Source: Asanoa iriomotensis (GTDB lineage: Bacteria > Actinomycetota > Actinomycetes > Mycobacteriales > Micromonosporaceae). From it: 64,000 nt of DNA. The notes under the pieces are model-generated. The model worked only from the letters and a program-made list of their open reading frames with translations. It searched no databases and was not told the DNA's origin. The stretch spans positions 186,001 to 250,000 of the forward strand of contig NZ_BONC01000001.1 of assembly GCF_016862515.1 (NCBI RefSeq). Reading direction: 5' to 3'. Position numbers and translations under genes: made by a program. Shown here piece by piece: positions 41,341 to 50,729 of the stretch. How positions within the stretch are numbered: position 1 is the stretch's first letter; every line of letters starts with the position of its first letter.

Positions 41341-42354
41341 ATGGCAGGCACCGGGCGACCGACCATGGCGGAGATCGCCAAGGAGGCCAACGTCGCGATC
41401 TCGACGGTGTCCAAAGTGCTCAACGGACACACGGACGTGTCGGCGGCGACCCGCAGCCGGGTCGAGCGGCTGCTGGCGGAACGCGGCTACCGCCGCCCGC
41501 GCGCGGTGCGCCGCGCCGGGCGGGGCAGCGACCTCGTCGACCTGGTGATCAACGACCTGGACAGCGTCTGGGGCCTGGAGATCCTGTCGGGCGTCGAGGA
41601 GGTCCTCGAGGCGGCCGGCCACGCCCTGGTCGTCTCGACGGTCCACAATCGCCAGTCGCTGACCCGGCGGTGGGTCGACTCGGCGCTGGGCCGCGGCTCG
41701 CTGGGCGCGATCCTGGTGCTCTCGGAGCTGACGGCCAGGCAGCAGGCGGACCTGGACCGGCGCGGCCTGCCGATCGTGGTGATCGACGGCGTGAGCCAGC
41801 CGCCGCCCGAGGTGGCGTCGATCGGCGCGACGAACTTCGCGGGCGGCTACGCGGCGGCCGAGCACCTGACGTCGTTGGGCCACCGCCGCATCGCCGCGAT
41901 CGGCGGCCCGGAGCGGTTGCAGTGCACGCGGGCGCGGATCGCCGGCTTCCGGGCGGCGTTGGAGGCGGCCGGCGTGCCCGCTGACCGGGCCCTGGTGCGG
42001 TACGGCAACTTCATGCACGAGGGCGGGCTGCGCGGCGCGCAGGCGCTGCTGGCCTTTCCGGACCCGCCGACGGCGATCTTCGCGGGCAGCGACCAGCAGG
42101 CGACGGGCGTCTACGAGGCGGTGCGCCGGGCGGGGCTGACCATACCGGGCGACGTCAGCGTGGTCGGCTTCGACGACCTCAACTTCGCCGAGTGGACCGC
42201 GCCACCGCTGACCACCGTCCGCCAGCCGCTGCACGAGATGGGCGTGGCGGCCGCCCGCACCCTGCTGCGCATCGTCAACGGCGAGCGCCTGGAGTCGACC
42301 CGGATCGAGCTGGCCACCCACCTGGTCGTCCGCGGCAGCACCGCCGCGCGTTAA
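41341..42354 (+). CDS. LacI-family transcriptional regulator
   Basis: 337 residues. The N-terminal HTH and hinge are MAEIAKEANVAISTVSKVLN then GHTDVSAATRSRVERLL; the rest is a periplasmic-binding-protein-like sugar-sensing domain (DLVINDLDSVWGLEILSG, SIGATNFAGGYAAAEHL, VSVVGFDDLNFAEW). ATG 41341 is used because the HTH begins a few residues later and the operator lies just upstream. The recognition helix resembles regulators of xyloside or glucoside operons; no sugar gene adjoins it, so targets may be elsewhere. Confidence 0.92.
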   Translation: MAGTGRPTMAEIAKEANVAISTVSKVLNGHTDVSAATRSRVERLLAERGYRRPRAVRRAGRGSDLVDLVINDLDSVWGLEILSGVEEVLEAAGHALVVSTVHNRQSLTRRWVDSALGRGSLGAILVLSELTARQQADLDRRGLPIVVIDGVSQPPPEVASIGATNFAGGYAAAEHLTSLGHRRIAAIGGPERLQCTRARIAGFRAALEAAGVPADRALVRYGNFMHEGGLRGAQALLAFPDPPTAIFAGSDQQATGVYEAVRRAGLTIPGDVSVVGFDDLNFAEWTAPPLTTVRQPLHEMGVAAARTLLRIVNGERLESTRIELATHLVVRGSTAAR

Positions 42355-42487
42355 CACGGCGTTCACGGTTCTGTGCCGGACGGCTGTGGACCTTGGACAC
42401 ACACATCTGGTTTCATCGATGCGACGTGCGCCGCGTCCCAGCCCGGAAACCCCCGTCCGGCCGCGGCCACAAAGGTCAGGAGATCCG

Positions 42488-43126
42488 ATGGTCCGCACCC
42501 TCAGGGCCGCCGTCGCCGTGGCGGCCACCACCGTGGCCACCCTCGCCGTCACCCTCGTCGCCAGCCCCGCGCAGGCCACCCCGCCGAACATCCCGTCCTA
42601 CAGCACCGCGCTGAGCCGGCTCAACTCGCTCACCGTCGCCGCCGAATCCCACCACTCGACCTACAACCGCGACCTGTTCCCCCACTGGATCACCATCACC
42701 GGCAGCTGCAACACCCGTGAGCAGGTGCTCAAGCGCGACGGCACCAGCGTCGTCGTGGACAGCAGCTGCGCGGCCACCTCGGGCCGCTGGTACAGCCCCT
42801 ACGACGGTGCCACCTGGAGCGCCGCCTCCGACGTCGACATCGACCACATGGTGCCGCTGGCCGAGGCCTGGTCGTCCGGCGCCTGGGCGTGGACGACGTC
42901 GCGCCGGCAGACGTACGCCAACGACCTGGGCGGTCCCGAGCTGTGGGCCGTCACCGACAACGTGAACCAGTCCAAGAGCGACCAGGACCCCGCCACCTGG
43001 CAGCCGCCGCTGTCCTCGTTCCGGTGCACCTACGCCCGGGCCTGGATCCAGGTCAAGTACTACTACGGCCTCACCGTCGACAGCGCCGAGAAGTCGGCCC
43101 TGAACGGCATGCTCGCCACCTGCTGA
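42488..43126 (+). CDS. Secreted HNH-type nuclease (DUF1524 / GmrSD C-terminal-like)
   Basis: 212 residues with a Sec signal peptide (MVRTLRAAVAVAATTVATLA, cleavage near AQA-TPP). The mature part has ASDVDIDHMVPLAEAWSSGA, with the Asp-His of the beta-beta-alpha metal nuclease, and DNVNQSKSDQDPATW, with the conserved Asn/His-like metal region. Two Cys pairs probably form disulfides. It likely degrades extracellular DNA for nutrition or competition. CAGGAG precedes the ATG. Confidence 0.88.
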   Translation: MVRTLRAAVAVAATTVATLAVTLVASPAQATPPNIPSYSTALSRLNSLTVAAESHHSTYNRDLFPHWITITGSCNTREQVLKRDGTSVVVDSSCAATSGRWYSPYDGATWSAASDVDIDHMVPLAEAWSSGAWAWTTSRRQTYANDLGGPELWAVTDNVNQSKSDQDPATWQPPLSSFRCTYARAWIQVKYYYGLTVDSAEKSALNGMLATC

Positions 43127-43174
43127 GACCGCGCGCCTCATGACGACCTCGTGGCGGCGGGCCCGCCCGGGCGG

Positions 43175-44203
43175 TCAGGCCGTGGAGGACAGCCGGGCGA
43201 GGATCGTTGCCACGGGGTCGTCGGAGGCGTGGTGGAAGGCGGTGCCGGCCCACAGGTGGAGGTGGTCCGGGTCGTTGGTCGCCGCGGCCGCGCGGCGTAT
43301 CGGGCGGGTCAGGTGGTGCAGGGCCGGGTAGCCCAGTGGGGCCGCATCGCTGTAGCGGTCCGTGAACGTGTTGCGGAGGCCGCGGGCCGGGCGGCCCGTG
43401 AAGGCGCGGGTGACCACCGTGGTCGTTCTGGCCGGGTCTGTCAGGGCCGCACGATGTGCCGGGGTCGTGCCCACCTCGCTGGCGCGCAGCAGAGCCGTGC
43501 CGACCGCGACCAGGCTCGCGCCCGCGGACAGCGCCGCGGTCACGTCGGCCGCGGTGCCGACGCCGCCGGCCGCCACCACCGGGAGCCGCACCGCGGACCG
43601 GACCACGGCGACCAGGTCCGCGAGCGGCAGTGCCGGCACCGGGCGGTCCGGTGTGAACGTGCCCGAGTGGCCGCCGGCGGCGGCGGACTGCACGACCAGG
43701 ACGTCGATCCCTGCCGCGGCGGCCGCCTGGGCCTCCGGCACCGAGGTCACGGTCTGCGCCAGGACCGCGCCCGTCGCGCGCAGCAGGGTCAGGTCCGTGG
43801 CCGGTGGCAGGCCGAACGTGAAGCTGATCAGCGGGACCGGACGCTCGCGGAGCACGGCTACCTTGGCGGGCCAGCCGTCGTCGTCCTCCTGCGGCGCCGT
43901 GGGCAGAGCGACACCCAGGCGCGACGCCTCCGGCGCGAGCAGCGCCGCATAGCGGGCGTAGGCCGCCGCGTCGATCGGGATCGGGTTCGGGGCGAAGAGG
44001 TTCACCCCGAAGGGGACGCCGGCGGCGGTGACCGTGGCGACGTCGGCAGCCAGCGCCGAGGGTGTCAGGTAGCCGCCGGCGACGAAACCCAGCGCGCCGG
44101 CGCGGGCGGCGGCGATCGCCAACGCCGGTGTGCCCGGGCCCCCGGCCATCGGCGCGGCGATGACCGGCAGGGCCAGTGGGAGCCCGGGCAGCGCCGCTGT
44201 CAC
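43175..44203 (-). CDS. Nitronate monooxygenase (NMO / 2-nitropropane dioxygenase family)
   Basis: 342 residues forming a TIM-barrel FMN enzyme: APMAGGPGTPALAIAAARAG at the N-terminus, QSAAAGGHSGTF with the conserved catalytic His, and PVVAAGGVGTAADVTAALSAGA for FMN phosphate binding. It oxidises nitronates such as propionate-3-nitronate to aldehyde and nitrite. GTG 44203 overlaps the aminopeptidase stop (GTGA), so it is translated from the same mRNA. The upstream in-frame sequence belongs to the aminopeptidase gene in another frame. Confidence 0.92.
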   Translation of the reverse strand: MTAALPGLPLALPVIAAPMAGGPGTPALAIAAARAGALGFVAGGYLTPSALAADVATVTAAGVPFGVNLFAPNPIPIDAAAYARYAALLAPEASRLGVALPTAPQEDDDGWPAKVAVLRERPVPLISFTFGLPPATDLTLLRATGAVLAQTVTSVPEAQAAAAAGIDVLVVQSAAAGGHSGTFTPDRPVPALPLADLVAVVRSAVRLPVVAAGGVGTAADVTAALSAGASLVAVGTALLRASEVGTTPAHRAALTDPARTTTVVTRAFTGRPARGLRNTFTDRYSDAAPLGYPALHHLTRPIRRAAAATNDPDHLHLWAGTAFHHASDDPVATILARLSSTA

Positions 44204-45597
44204 CAGGTCGTCGGCTTGCCGGGCTGGTAGAGCCAGGTCTGGAAGAACGCGTCCAGTTGCTGGCGGCCGTGCTTCTCGGCCAGTCGGACGAAGTCGGCCG
44301 TGGTGACGTTGCCGTTGCGGTTCTTGGCGTACCAGTCTCGGAGCAGGTCGAAGAACGCCTTGTCGCCGATCTTCACCCGCAGCGCCTGCAGGGTCATCGC
44401 GCCACGGTCGTAGACCGCGCTGCCGAACATGAACTGCGGGCCGCCCACGTTGGCCGGCGGGCGGTTCCAGAACGAGCTGGTCGCCGGGCGGGCGTAGGAC
44501 GCCTCGAACGACTGCTGCGCCGTGTCGCCGCCGTGCTTCTCGTCGTAGATCCACTCGGACCAGGCCGCGAAGCCCTCGTTGAGCCAGATGTCCGGCCAGA
44601 CCGTCAGGCTCACGCTGTTGCCGAACCACTGGTGCGAGATCTCGTGGACGACCGTGCCGGCGCCCGGCGTCGAGTCGTATTGCGACTTCGTCTGCGACTC
44701 GAGCGCGTAGCCGACCTCGGGCGCGTGGTCGACCACCCCGCCGCCGCTGGTGAACGGGTAGGGCCCGTAGAGCTGCGCGAAGAACGTGATCACCTCGGCC
44801 TCGGCCGCCAGCCGCTCGAACGCGCCCTCGGGCACCTCGACCGGGTCGACCGCGTGGTAGAGCGGAATCTTGCCGACCTTGCTGATCCGCAGCTCGAACA
44901 CGCCGTTGGTGACCGTCGCGAGGTAGGGCGCCATCGGCGAGTCTTCCCGCCAGCGCCACGTCGTCTTGTCCTTGTGGTCGCGCTTGGAGATCAGCTTGCC
45001 GTTGCCGATCGCGGTGATGCCCTTGGGCACCGTCACCGTGAACTCGAACGTCGCCTTGTCGCGCGGGTTGTCGTTGGCCGGGTACCACCCCGGCGAGCCC
45101 TGCGGCTCGTTGACCACGAACGCGCCGTCTTCGGTGGGCACCCAGCCCTCGCTGCTGCCGTCGGGGTCGATCACCTCGGTCGGCGTGCCCGCGTAGTCGA
45201 CCCGCACCGTGAACGTGCGCCCGGCGCGCAGCATCTTCCTGGGGCTGACGATCAGCTCCTGCCCGTCGCGGCTGAACCGGGCCGGCGCGCCGTCGACCCG
45301 CAGCGAGCTGATCTCGAAGCCGCGCAGGTCGAGGTCGAACTGGGTCAGGTTTTGCGTGGCCCGCGCGGTGATCACCGCGGTGCCGTCGAGGAAGTTGGTC
45401 GCGCGGACGTAGTCGAGGTCGAGCGCGTAGTGGCGCACGTCGTAGCCGCCGTTGCCGGCCAGCGGGAAGTAGGGATCGCCGAGACCCGGCGAGCCGATCG
45501 TCGAGCCGCCGGTGGCGGCGGCGGGGGTGGCGACCGCGAGGGCGGTCAACGCGGCAACCACACCGGTGAGGGCGCGTCGCAACAGGACAGACGACAC
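44200..45597 (-). CDS. Secreted M1-family zinc metallopeptidase
   Basis: 465 residues with a signal peptide ending near AAATGG. The M1 catalytic region contains HEISHQWFGN (zinc His pair and catalytic Glu, about residue 318) and WLNEGFAAW with the third zinc ligand 18 residues on. The protein is shorter than aminopeptidase N, lacking the C-terminal helical domain, as in many actinobacterial secreted forms. GTG 45597 has AAGGAGG 7 nt upstream. Coupled to the downstream nitronate monooxygenase gene. Confidence 0.93.
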   Translation of the reverse strand: MSSVLLRRALTGVVAALTALAVATPAAATGGSTIGSPGLGDPYFPLAGNGGYDVRHYALDLDYVRATNFLDGTAVITARATQNLTQFDLDLRGFEISSLRVDGAPARFSRDGQELIVSPRKMLRAGRTFTVRVDYAGTPTEVIDPDGSSEGWVPTEDGAFVVNEPQGSPGWYPANDNPRDKATFEFTVTVPKGITAIGNGKLISKRDHKDKTTWRWREDSPMAPYLATVTNGVFELRISKVGKIPLYHAVDPVEVPEGAFERLAAEAEVITFFAQLYGPYPFTSGGGVVDHAPEVGYALESQTKSQYDSTPGAGTVVHEISHQWFGNSVSLTVWPDIWLNEGFAAWSEWIYDEKHGGDTAQQSFEASYARPATSSFWNRPPANVGGPQFMFGSAVYDRGAMTLQALRVKIGDKAFFDLLRDWYAKNRNGNVTTADFVRLAEKHGRQQLDAFFQTWLYQPGKPTTW

Positions 45598-45665
45598 TGG
45601 CGGTCCTCCTTGGGAGAGCGGCACGACGATCTTCGCACCACCCACCGACAAAACCCAGCGTCTAC

Positions 45666-48065
45666 TCAGGCGGAAGGGTCGACCGGCCAGGCATGCCGCG
45701 GGTACCGGCCGCGCAGCTCCGCCCGTACCTGCGGATAGCCGGTCCGCCAGAAGGACTCGAGGTCGCGCGTCACCGCCACCGGCCGGCCGGCGGGTGAGAG
45801 CAGGTGTAGCAGCACGGGTACGCGACCCTCCGCCACGGTCGGCGTCGTCCGCCAGCCGAACGCCTCCTGGACCTTGAGCGCGACCACCGGCGCTTCCGGA
45901 TCGGCGTAGTCGACCCGCAGCCGCCGCTCCCCCGGCCCGGCCACCCGCTCGGGCGCGACCGCGTCCAACCGCCCGGCCACCTGCCAGGGCAGCAGCCGCC
46001 GCAACGCACCGGCGACGTCGATCCGGGCGAGGTCCGCCCGCCGCCGCGCGGAGGCCAGGTCGGGTGCCAGCCAATCCCCGGCCAGCAGCGCCGCGTCGCT
46101 CACGTCCGGCCACGGCTCACCCAGGGCCTCCCGCGCGAACGCGAGCCGTTGCCGCAACGCGACCGCCGCCCGGTCCCACCGCAACACCCCGAGCCCCTCA
46201 CGGCGCAGCCCCTCGTGCAGCGCCGCCGCCATCAGCGACGGCGGCACCGTCGACAGTGGACGCGATACCAGCACGACCGCGCCGAGCCGCTCGACCTCCT
46301 CCGCCACCACGTCGCCGCCCGACCAGGCGACCGACGACTCCGTGCGCAACAACCCCGCACCCGCCTCGCGCGCCGTGGCCTCGTCGATCGCCACCGCCGA
46401 CCGGATCCGCGCCGATGCCCGACCCGGCTGGCGGTCGGCCGCCGCGACGGCCAGCCAGTCGACGCCCGCCAGGGAAGACCCCGGCGCGAGCTCAGCGGCG
46501 GTCCCACCGCTCATCAGGTACGCGGACCCGCCCGCACCCCGCGCCTTCGCCAACCGTTCCGGGTACGCCAACCCGACCACCAGCCCGGCCGCGAGGTCAT
46601 CCGACATCCGCGCCCCGGACGCACCCCGACGGTCCAGCGACGCGCGCAACCGGCGCGCCTCCTCCCGAAAGGCACCGTCACCGCGCACCCGCCGCCAGCC
46701 CGCGACGAGATCCTCACCGGCGCTCTCCCGATCGAGCAGCGCGACCACCTCGGCGGCCCGGTCGGCTCCGACCACGTCGGCACCGTCGAGCAGGGCCCGC
46801 GCGAGCCGCGGATGGGTGCCCACCCCGGCGATCCGCCGCCCACGCGCCGTCACCCGACCGCTGTCGTCGACCGCACCGAGCGCGACCAACGTCGACGTCG
46901 CGACCGCCATGGGCCCGGCCGGCGGCGGATCAGGCAACGAAAGCCCCGCCCCACCGGGCGCGCCCCACAACGCCAGGTCGAGCGCGAACCCGGTCAGATC
47001 GGCCCCCTCGATCTCGGGCGCCGGCCGGGCCGGCAACCGGTCGTGGGCCGCCTTGGACCAGCAGCGATAGACGGTTCCGGGCCCCTCACGCCCGGCCCGG
47101 CCGGCCCGCTGCTCCGCGGCGGCCTTCGAGACGGGCACGGTCACCAACGCACCGAGCCCCCGCGCGTAGTCGGTCCGCGGCACCCGCGCCAGACCCGCGT
47201 CGACCACGACGCGTACACCCGGAACGGTCAGGCTGCTCTCCGCCACCGCCGTCGCGAGCACCACCCGCCGGTCCGGCGACGGCCGCAGCACCGCGTCCTG
47301 CACGGCCGCGTCCTGCCGACCCAGCAGGGGATGCACCGGCAGGTCACGCAGCCGCTCCGCGACCGAGGCGATCTCGCCCGCACCGGGCAGGAACACCAGC
47401 ACGTCACCGGACCGCTCGCGGAACGCCCGCCGGGTGGTCGCGGCGACGTGGTCCAGCAGCCGCGGATCCACCCGCAGCCCGTGCGGCGGGTCGACCTTCG
47501 CCGGCGGCGCCCACACCACCGAGACCGGGTGCAGGGCGTCGTCGGCGGTGACGGTCGCACCCAGCAACTCGGCGAGCCGGGCCGTGTCAGCGGTCGCCGA
47601 CGTGGCCAGCAGCCGCAGGTCGGGCCGCAGGTTGGCCCGCACGTCGACGCAGAACGCCAACGCCAGGTCGGAGTCGAGGTGCCGCTCGTGGCACTCGTCG
47701 AGGATCACGGTGTCGACGCCGTCGAGCGCCGGATCGTGCTGCAGCCGGCGCACCAGCAGCCCGGTGGTCACCACCTCGACCCGCGTGTCCGCCGAGGTCC
47801 TGCGGTCGCCGCGGACCGCGTAACCCACCCGACCGCCGACCCGCTCACCCACCAGCGCCGCCATCCGCCGCGCGGCGGCGCGGGTCGCCAGCCGGCGCGG
47901 CTCCGCGACCAGCACACGCCCGTGGCCGGCGAGGTCCAGCGGCACGAGGGTGGTCTTGCCGGTGCCGGGCGGTGCCACCAGCACGGCGCTGCCCCGGGCG
48001 TCGAGCGCCGCGCGCACCGCCGGCAGCACACGGCGGATCGGCAGGTCGGGTTCGTCGGGCAGCAC
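45666..48065 (-). CDS. hrpB: ATP-dependent RNA helicase HrpB
   Basis: 799 residues, the usual length. DEAH-box core: Walker A APPGTGKTTL, DECHERH (motif II), ATSATAD (motif III), ATAVAESSLTVPGV and the QRAGRAGREGPG motif VI, then HA2-like and HrpB C-terminal domains ending YPRHAWPVD. HrpB is a bacterial DEAH helicase of poorly defined role. Start uncertain: GTG 48065, preceded by GGTGGGGG and giving the family-typical N-terminus LPDEPDLPIR, is preferred; GTG codons at 48083 and 48095 are alternatives. Confidence 0.92.
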   Translation of the reverse strand: MLPDEPDLPIRRVLPAVRAALDARGSAVLVAPPGTGKTTLVPLDLAGHGRVLVAEPRRLATRAAARRMAALVGERVGGRVGYAVRGDRRTSADTRVEVVTTGLLVRRLQHDPALDGVDTVILDECHERHLDSDLALAFCVDVRANLRPDLRLLATSATADTARLAELLGATVTADDALHPVSVVWAPPAKVDPPHGLRVDPRLLDHVAATTRRAFRERSGDVLVFLPGAGEIASVAERLRDLPVHPLLGRQDAAVQDAVLRPSPDRRVVLATAVAESSLTVPGVRVVVDAGLARVPRTDYARGLGALVTVPVSKAAAEQRAGRAGREGPGTVYRCWSKAAHDRLPARPAPEIEGADLTGFALDLALWGAPGGAGLSLPDPPPAGPMAVATSTLVALGAVDDSGRVTARGRRIAGVGTHPRLARALLDGADVVGADRAAEVVALLDRESAGEDLVAGWRRVRGDGAFREEARRLRASLDRRGASGARMSDDLAAGLVVGLAYPERLAKARGAGGSAYLMSGGTAAELAPGSSLAGVDWLAVAAADRQPGRASARIRSAVAIDEATAREAGAGLLRTESSVAWSGGDVVAEEVERLGAVVLVSRPLSTVPPSLMAAALHEGLRREGLGVLRWDRAAVALRQRLAFAREALGEPWPDVSDAALLAGDWLAPDLASARRRADLARIDVAGALRRLLPWQVAGRLDAVAPERVAGPGERRLRVDYADPEAPVVALKVQEAFGWRTTPTVAEGRVPVLLHLLSPAGRPVAVTRDLESFWRTGYPQVRAELRGRYPRHAWPVDPSA

Positions 48066-48162
48066 CGCATCATGATCCCCCACCGGACGTTTCACCCGAG
48101 CGCGGCGCGGGAAAGGTGTGCGGACTTCACGACACGGGCACGACACGCGGCGGAGGGGCGGC

Positions 48163-48681
48163 ATGAGCCGGGAGACCGAGAAGCAGCGGTGGGACCGCAA
48201 CTTCAGCGACCTGCTGCAGGAGCTGCGGGTGGCGCAGACGGGCGTGCAGATCCTGTTCGCGTTCCTGCTGACGCTGCCGTTCAGCAACGGCTTCCCGCGC
48301 ACGACGGCCTTCCAGAAGGACGTGTACGTCGTCGCCCTGATCGCCGCCGCGTGCGCCGCCGCCCTGATCATCTCGCCGGTCGCCTTCCACCGCGCGCTGT
48401 TCCGCCAGGGCCGCAAGCCCGAGCTGGTGAGATACGCGCACAAGGTCGCCACCGGCGGCCTGTTCTTCATGTTCATCGCGATCGTCGCGTCGGTCCTGCT
48501 CGTCATCGACTACGTCCTGCCGGCGCCGGCCGCGCTGGTCCTCTCGGTGTTCACGGGCCTGTTCTTCGTCACGTTCTGGGGCATCCTGCCCTGGTCGCGC
48601 CGCGACTGGGGCGAGCCGGACGAGACCGAGAAGCAGATGGAGGAACGGCGGGAGAACCCGGAGCGCTACGAACTCGCGTAG
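48163..48681 (+). CDS. DUF6328-family membrane protein
   Basis: 172 residues with four predicted membrane helices between a charged N-terminus (SRETEKQRWDRNFSDLLQEL) and a charged C-terminus (DETEKQMEERRENPERY). The conserved RVAQTGVQILFAFLLTLPFS opening the first helix is the family signature. Function unknown. ATG 48163 has GGAGGGG upstream. Divergent from the helicase. Confidence 0.85.
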   Translation: MSRETEKQRWDRNFSDLLQELRVAQTGVQILFAFLLTLPFSNGFPRTTAFQKDVYVVALIAAACAAALIISPVAFHRALFRQGRKPELVRYAHKVATGGLFFMFIAIVASVLLVIDYVLPAPAALVLSVFTGLFFVTFWGILPWSRRDWGEPDETEKQMEERRENPERYELA

Positions 48682-48737
48682 CGGCCGCCACAACCGAATC
48701 CGGCCCTGAGAGACTCTTGGTCTTCCGGGAGGCTGGG

Positions 48738-50012
48738 TTGCGGGACGTACGGGAACACATCAGGCGGTCGTGGACCTTGTCGGTCGTCGTGCTGCTGCTC
48801 GCGCTCATGGTCGCGGGCAGCGCACCAAGTGCTCTCCGGACCGCCGGCCCCGTCGCAGGGCCGAGCGTGCCGGACCGGACCGCCGGATACTCGACGTTCA
48901 CCGGCTCGGTCACCGGCGCTCCTCCCGGCCGGGCGATCGCGCTGTACGGCTACGGCAACGGCGAGCTGTTCAACATGTTCCAGTCGCTGGTCGTCGGCGC
49001 GGACCGCGACACCTACCGCCGGGTCGACGCCATGGAGGACCGCGACCGGCCGTCCGCGCTGCTCGCACCCGACGGCACCCACGTCCTCCTCGGCGACGAG
49101 CGGGGCGCCACCGACGACCTGATCCTGGTCGACCTGGCGACCGGAGAGCGCCGGTCCATCCCGCTCGGTGCCACGGTGGGCGTGCGGCTGCTGGCCTGGT
49201 CACCCGACGGCCGCTCCGTCGCCTACAGCGCCGCTCCCCTGACCGACACCAGCGAGTTCGGCAGCGTGAACGTCGTCGAGCCCGCGGTGGCCCGCGACGG
49301 CACCCTGCGGCTCCTCGACGTCGCGAGCGGAAGCAGCACCGACCTGCCCTCGGTGGAACCGCCGTGGACGGCGGCGTTCGCACCCGACAGCCGCCGGCTC
49401 GCCGTGCAGGTCGGCCAGCAGGTGCGCCTGATCGGCCTCGACGGAACCGAGTTCGACACCGTGGACATCGCCGCGGGACGCGAACTGGCGCCCGAGGTCG
49501 GCTGGTCGCCCGACGGCCGGTTCCTCGCCACGGTGCCCTGGGTCGGCGACGGCCCGACGGGCGGGTTCACCGGCCACGGCATGTTCCTGTGGGACTCCGG
49601 CGACGTCTCCTTCGTACCCCTCGACGACGCCGACTCGACGCCCACCGCGGTCCCGGACGTGGCCAGACTGCTCGGCTGGCGCTCGGCGGACACGATGGTC
49701 GTCGCGACGGTCGACGACGCGCAGCACGTCACGCTGGCCGAGGTCGACCGGGCCACCGCCAGCCGCCGCACCCTGTCCCGTTTCGACACCGGCAGCACCT
49801 GCGAGCTGCACACCCAGCCGTGCATGGTGTTCGACCTGCACCTCGCCACGGGCCTGCTGCCGGACCTGACGGTCCGCGACGCCGGAAACCCGCAGCGCGG
49901 CGGCGTCGGGCCGATCATCGTCAACAGCCTCGTCGTGGCCACCCTCCTCGGCGCCGCCTACCTGCTGTGGCGCCGCCTCCGCCGGACGGGATCGGGTCCG
50001 CCGCGGGGCTGA
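48738..50012 (+). CDS. Membrane-anchored beta-propeller (WD40/TolB-like) protein
   Basis: 424 residues from TTG 48738 (GGGAGG 5 nt upstream). An N-terminal membrane helix (TLSVVVLLLALMVAGSAP), about five propeller blades recognisable by repeating SPDGR / APDSRR turns (LLAWSPDGRSVAYSA, GWSPDGRFLATVPW), and a second helix near the C-terminus (IIVNSLVVATLLGAAYLLW) with a basic tail. The propeller should face outside. It precedes a two-component pair and may be its sensor partner, but there is no direct evidence. Confidence 0.75.
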   Translation: MRDVREHIRRSWTLSVVVLLLALMVAGSAPSALRTAGPVAGPSVPDRTAGYSTFTGSVTGAPPGRAIALYGYGNGELFNMFQSLVVGADRDTYRRVDAMEDRDRPSALLAPDGTHVLLGDERGATDDLILVDLATGERRSIPLGATVGVRLLAWSPDGRSVAYSAAPLTDTSEFGSVNVVEPAVARDGTLRLLDVASGSSTDLPSVEPPWTAAFAPDSRRLAVQVGQQVRLIGLDGTEFDTVDIAAGRELAPEVGWSPDGRFLATVPWVGDGPTGGFTGHGMFLWDSGDVSFVPLDDADSTPTAVPDVARLLGWRSADTMVVATVDDAQHVTLAEVDRATASRRTLSRFDTGSTCELHTQPCMVFDLHLATGLLPDLTVRDAGNPQRGGVGPIIVNSLVVATLLGAAYLLWRRLRRTGSGPPRG

Positions 50013-50047
50013 CCTGTCCGCGCCGAGGCTGACCCGCGGGCGCTCGT

Positions 50048-50053
50048 TAGCCT
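50048..50053 (+). promoter_or_regulatory. -10 box of leaderless promoter (response regulator)
   Basis: TAGCCT, 7 nt, then ATG 50061. No ribosome-binding site. Confidence 0.5.
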
Positions 50054-50060
50054 ACGGGCC

Positions 50061-50729
50061 ATGACGCAGCGGATCCGGTTGTTGATCGCCGACGACCAGG
50101 CGATGATCCGCGCCGGTCTGCGGCTCGTGGTGGAGGCGTCGGCGGCCGACTCGATCACCGTGGTGGGCGAGGCGTCCGACGGGCGTGAGGCGGTCGACCT
50201 CGCACGCCGGCTGCGCCCCGACGTCCTCGTCATGGACATCGCGATGCCGAGGGTCGACGGTCTCGCGGCGGCCCGCACCCTGTTGACCGGGCCGCACCCG
50301 CCGAAGATCGTCATGCTGACCATGTTCGACAGCGACGAGCACCTGTACGCGGCCCTGCGGCTCGGTGTCAGCGGCTTCCTGCTGAAGGTCTCGCCGCCCG
50401 AGCAGCTCGTCGCCGCCGTGCGGACCGTGGCGGCCGGCGACGCGCTCATCGACCCGGCCGTCACCGGGCGCGTCATCGCCGGCTTCGCCGGCCGGCCCGC
50501 ACCCGGCCCGGCGCCCGGGCTCGACCGGCTCACCGGCCGCGAGCACGAGGTGCTGGTGCTGATGGCGCGCGGGCTGTCCAACGCGGAGATCGGCGAGCGG
50601 CTGCGGGTGGGTGAGGCGACCGTGCGTACCCACGTGGGTCGGATCTTCCAGAAGCTCGGCCTGCGGGACCGGGTGCAGGCGGTGGTCTACGGCTACGAGT
50701 CGGGCCTCGTCGAGCCCGGGGCACGATGA
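50061..50729 (+). CDS. LuxR/NarL-type response regulator
   Basis: 222 residues. Receiver domain with LLIADDQAMIRAGL, phospho-Asp in VLVMDIAMPR and Lys in GFLLKVSPP; C-terminal LuxR HTH with LTGREHEVLVLMARGLSNAE and TVRTHVGRIFQKLGLRDR. Encoded ahead of its kinase with an ATGA overlap, so both are co-translated. Confidence 0.93.
   Translation: MTQRIRLLIADDQAMIRAGLRLVVEASAADSITVVGEASDGREAVDLARRLRPDVLVMDIAMPRVDGLAAARTLLTGPHPPKIVMLTMFDSDEHLYAALRLGVSGFLLKVSPPEQLVAAVRTVAAGDALIDPAVTGRVIAGFAGRPAPGPAPGLDRLTGREHEVLVLMARGLSNAEIGERLRVGEATVRTHVGRIFQKLGLRDRVQAVVYGYESGLVEPGAR

Noticed and set aside
38596-42591. Very long open frame on the minus strand (about 1300 codons) opposite the patatin and LacI genes
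   Set aside because: Its product is Arg/Gly/His/Val-rich without any domain. The plus strand holds two genes with clear catalytic and DNA-binding motifs; the frame is a GC-bias shadow.
43156-43167. GGCGGGCCCGCC palindrome between the convergent HNH nuclease and nitronate monooxygenase genes
   Set aside because: It has no loop and is short; in DNA this GC-rich such palindromes are expected by chance, so no terminator is claimed.
46149-48737. Plus-strand open frame running through the HrpB gene into the beta-propeller gene
   Set aside because: The part opposite HrpB is low-complexity. Only the portion from the TTG at 48738, with a ribosome-binding site and membrane helix, looks coding.
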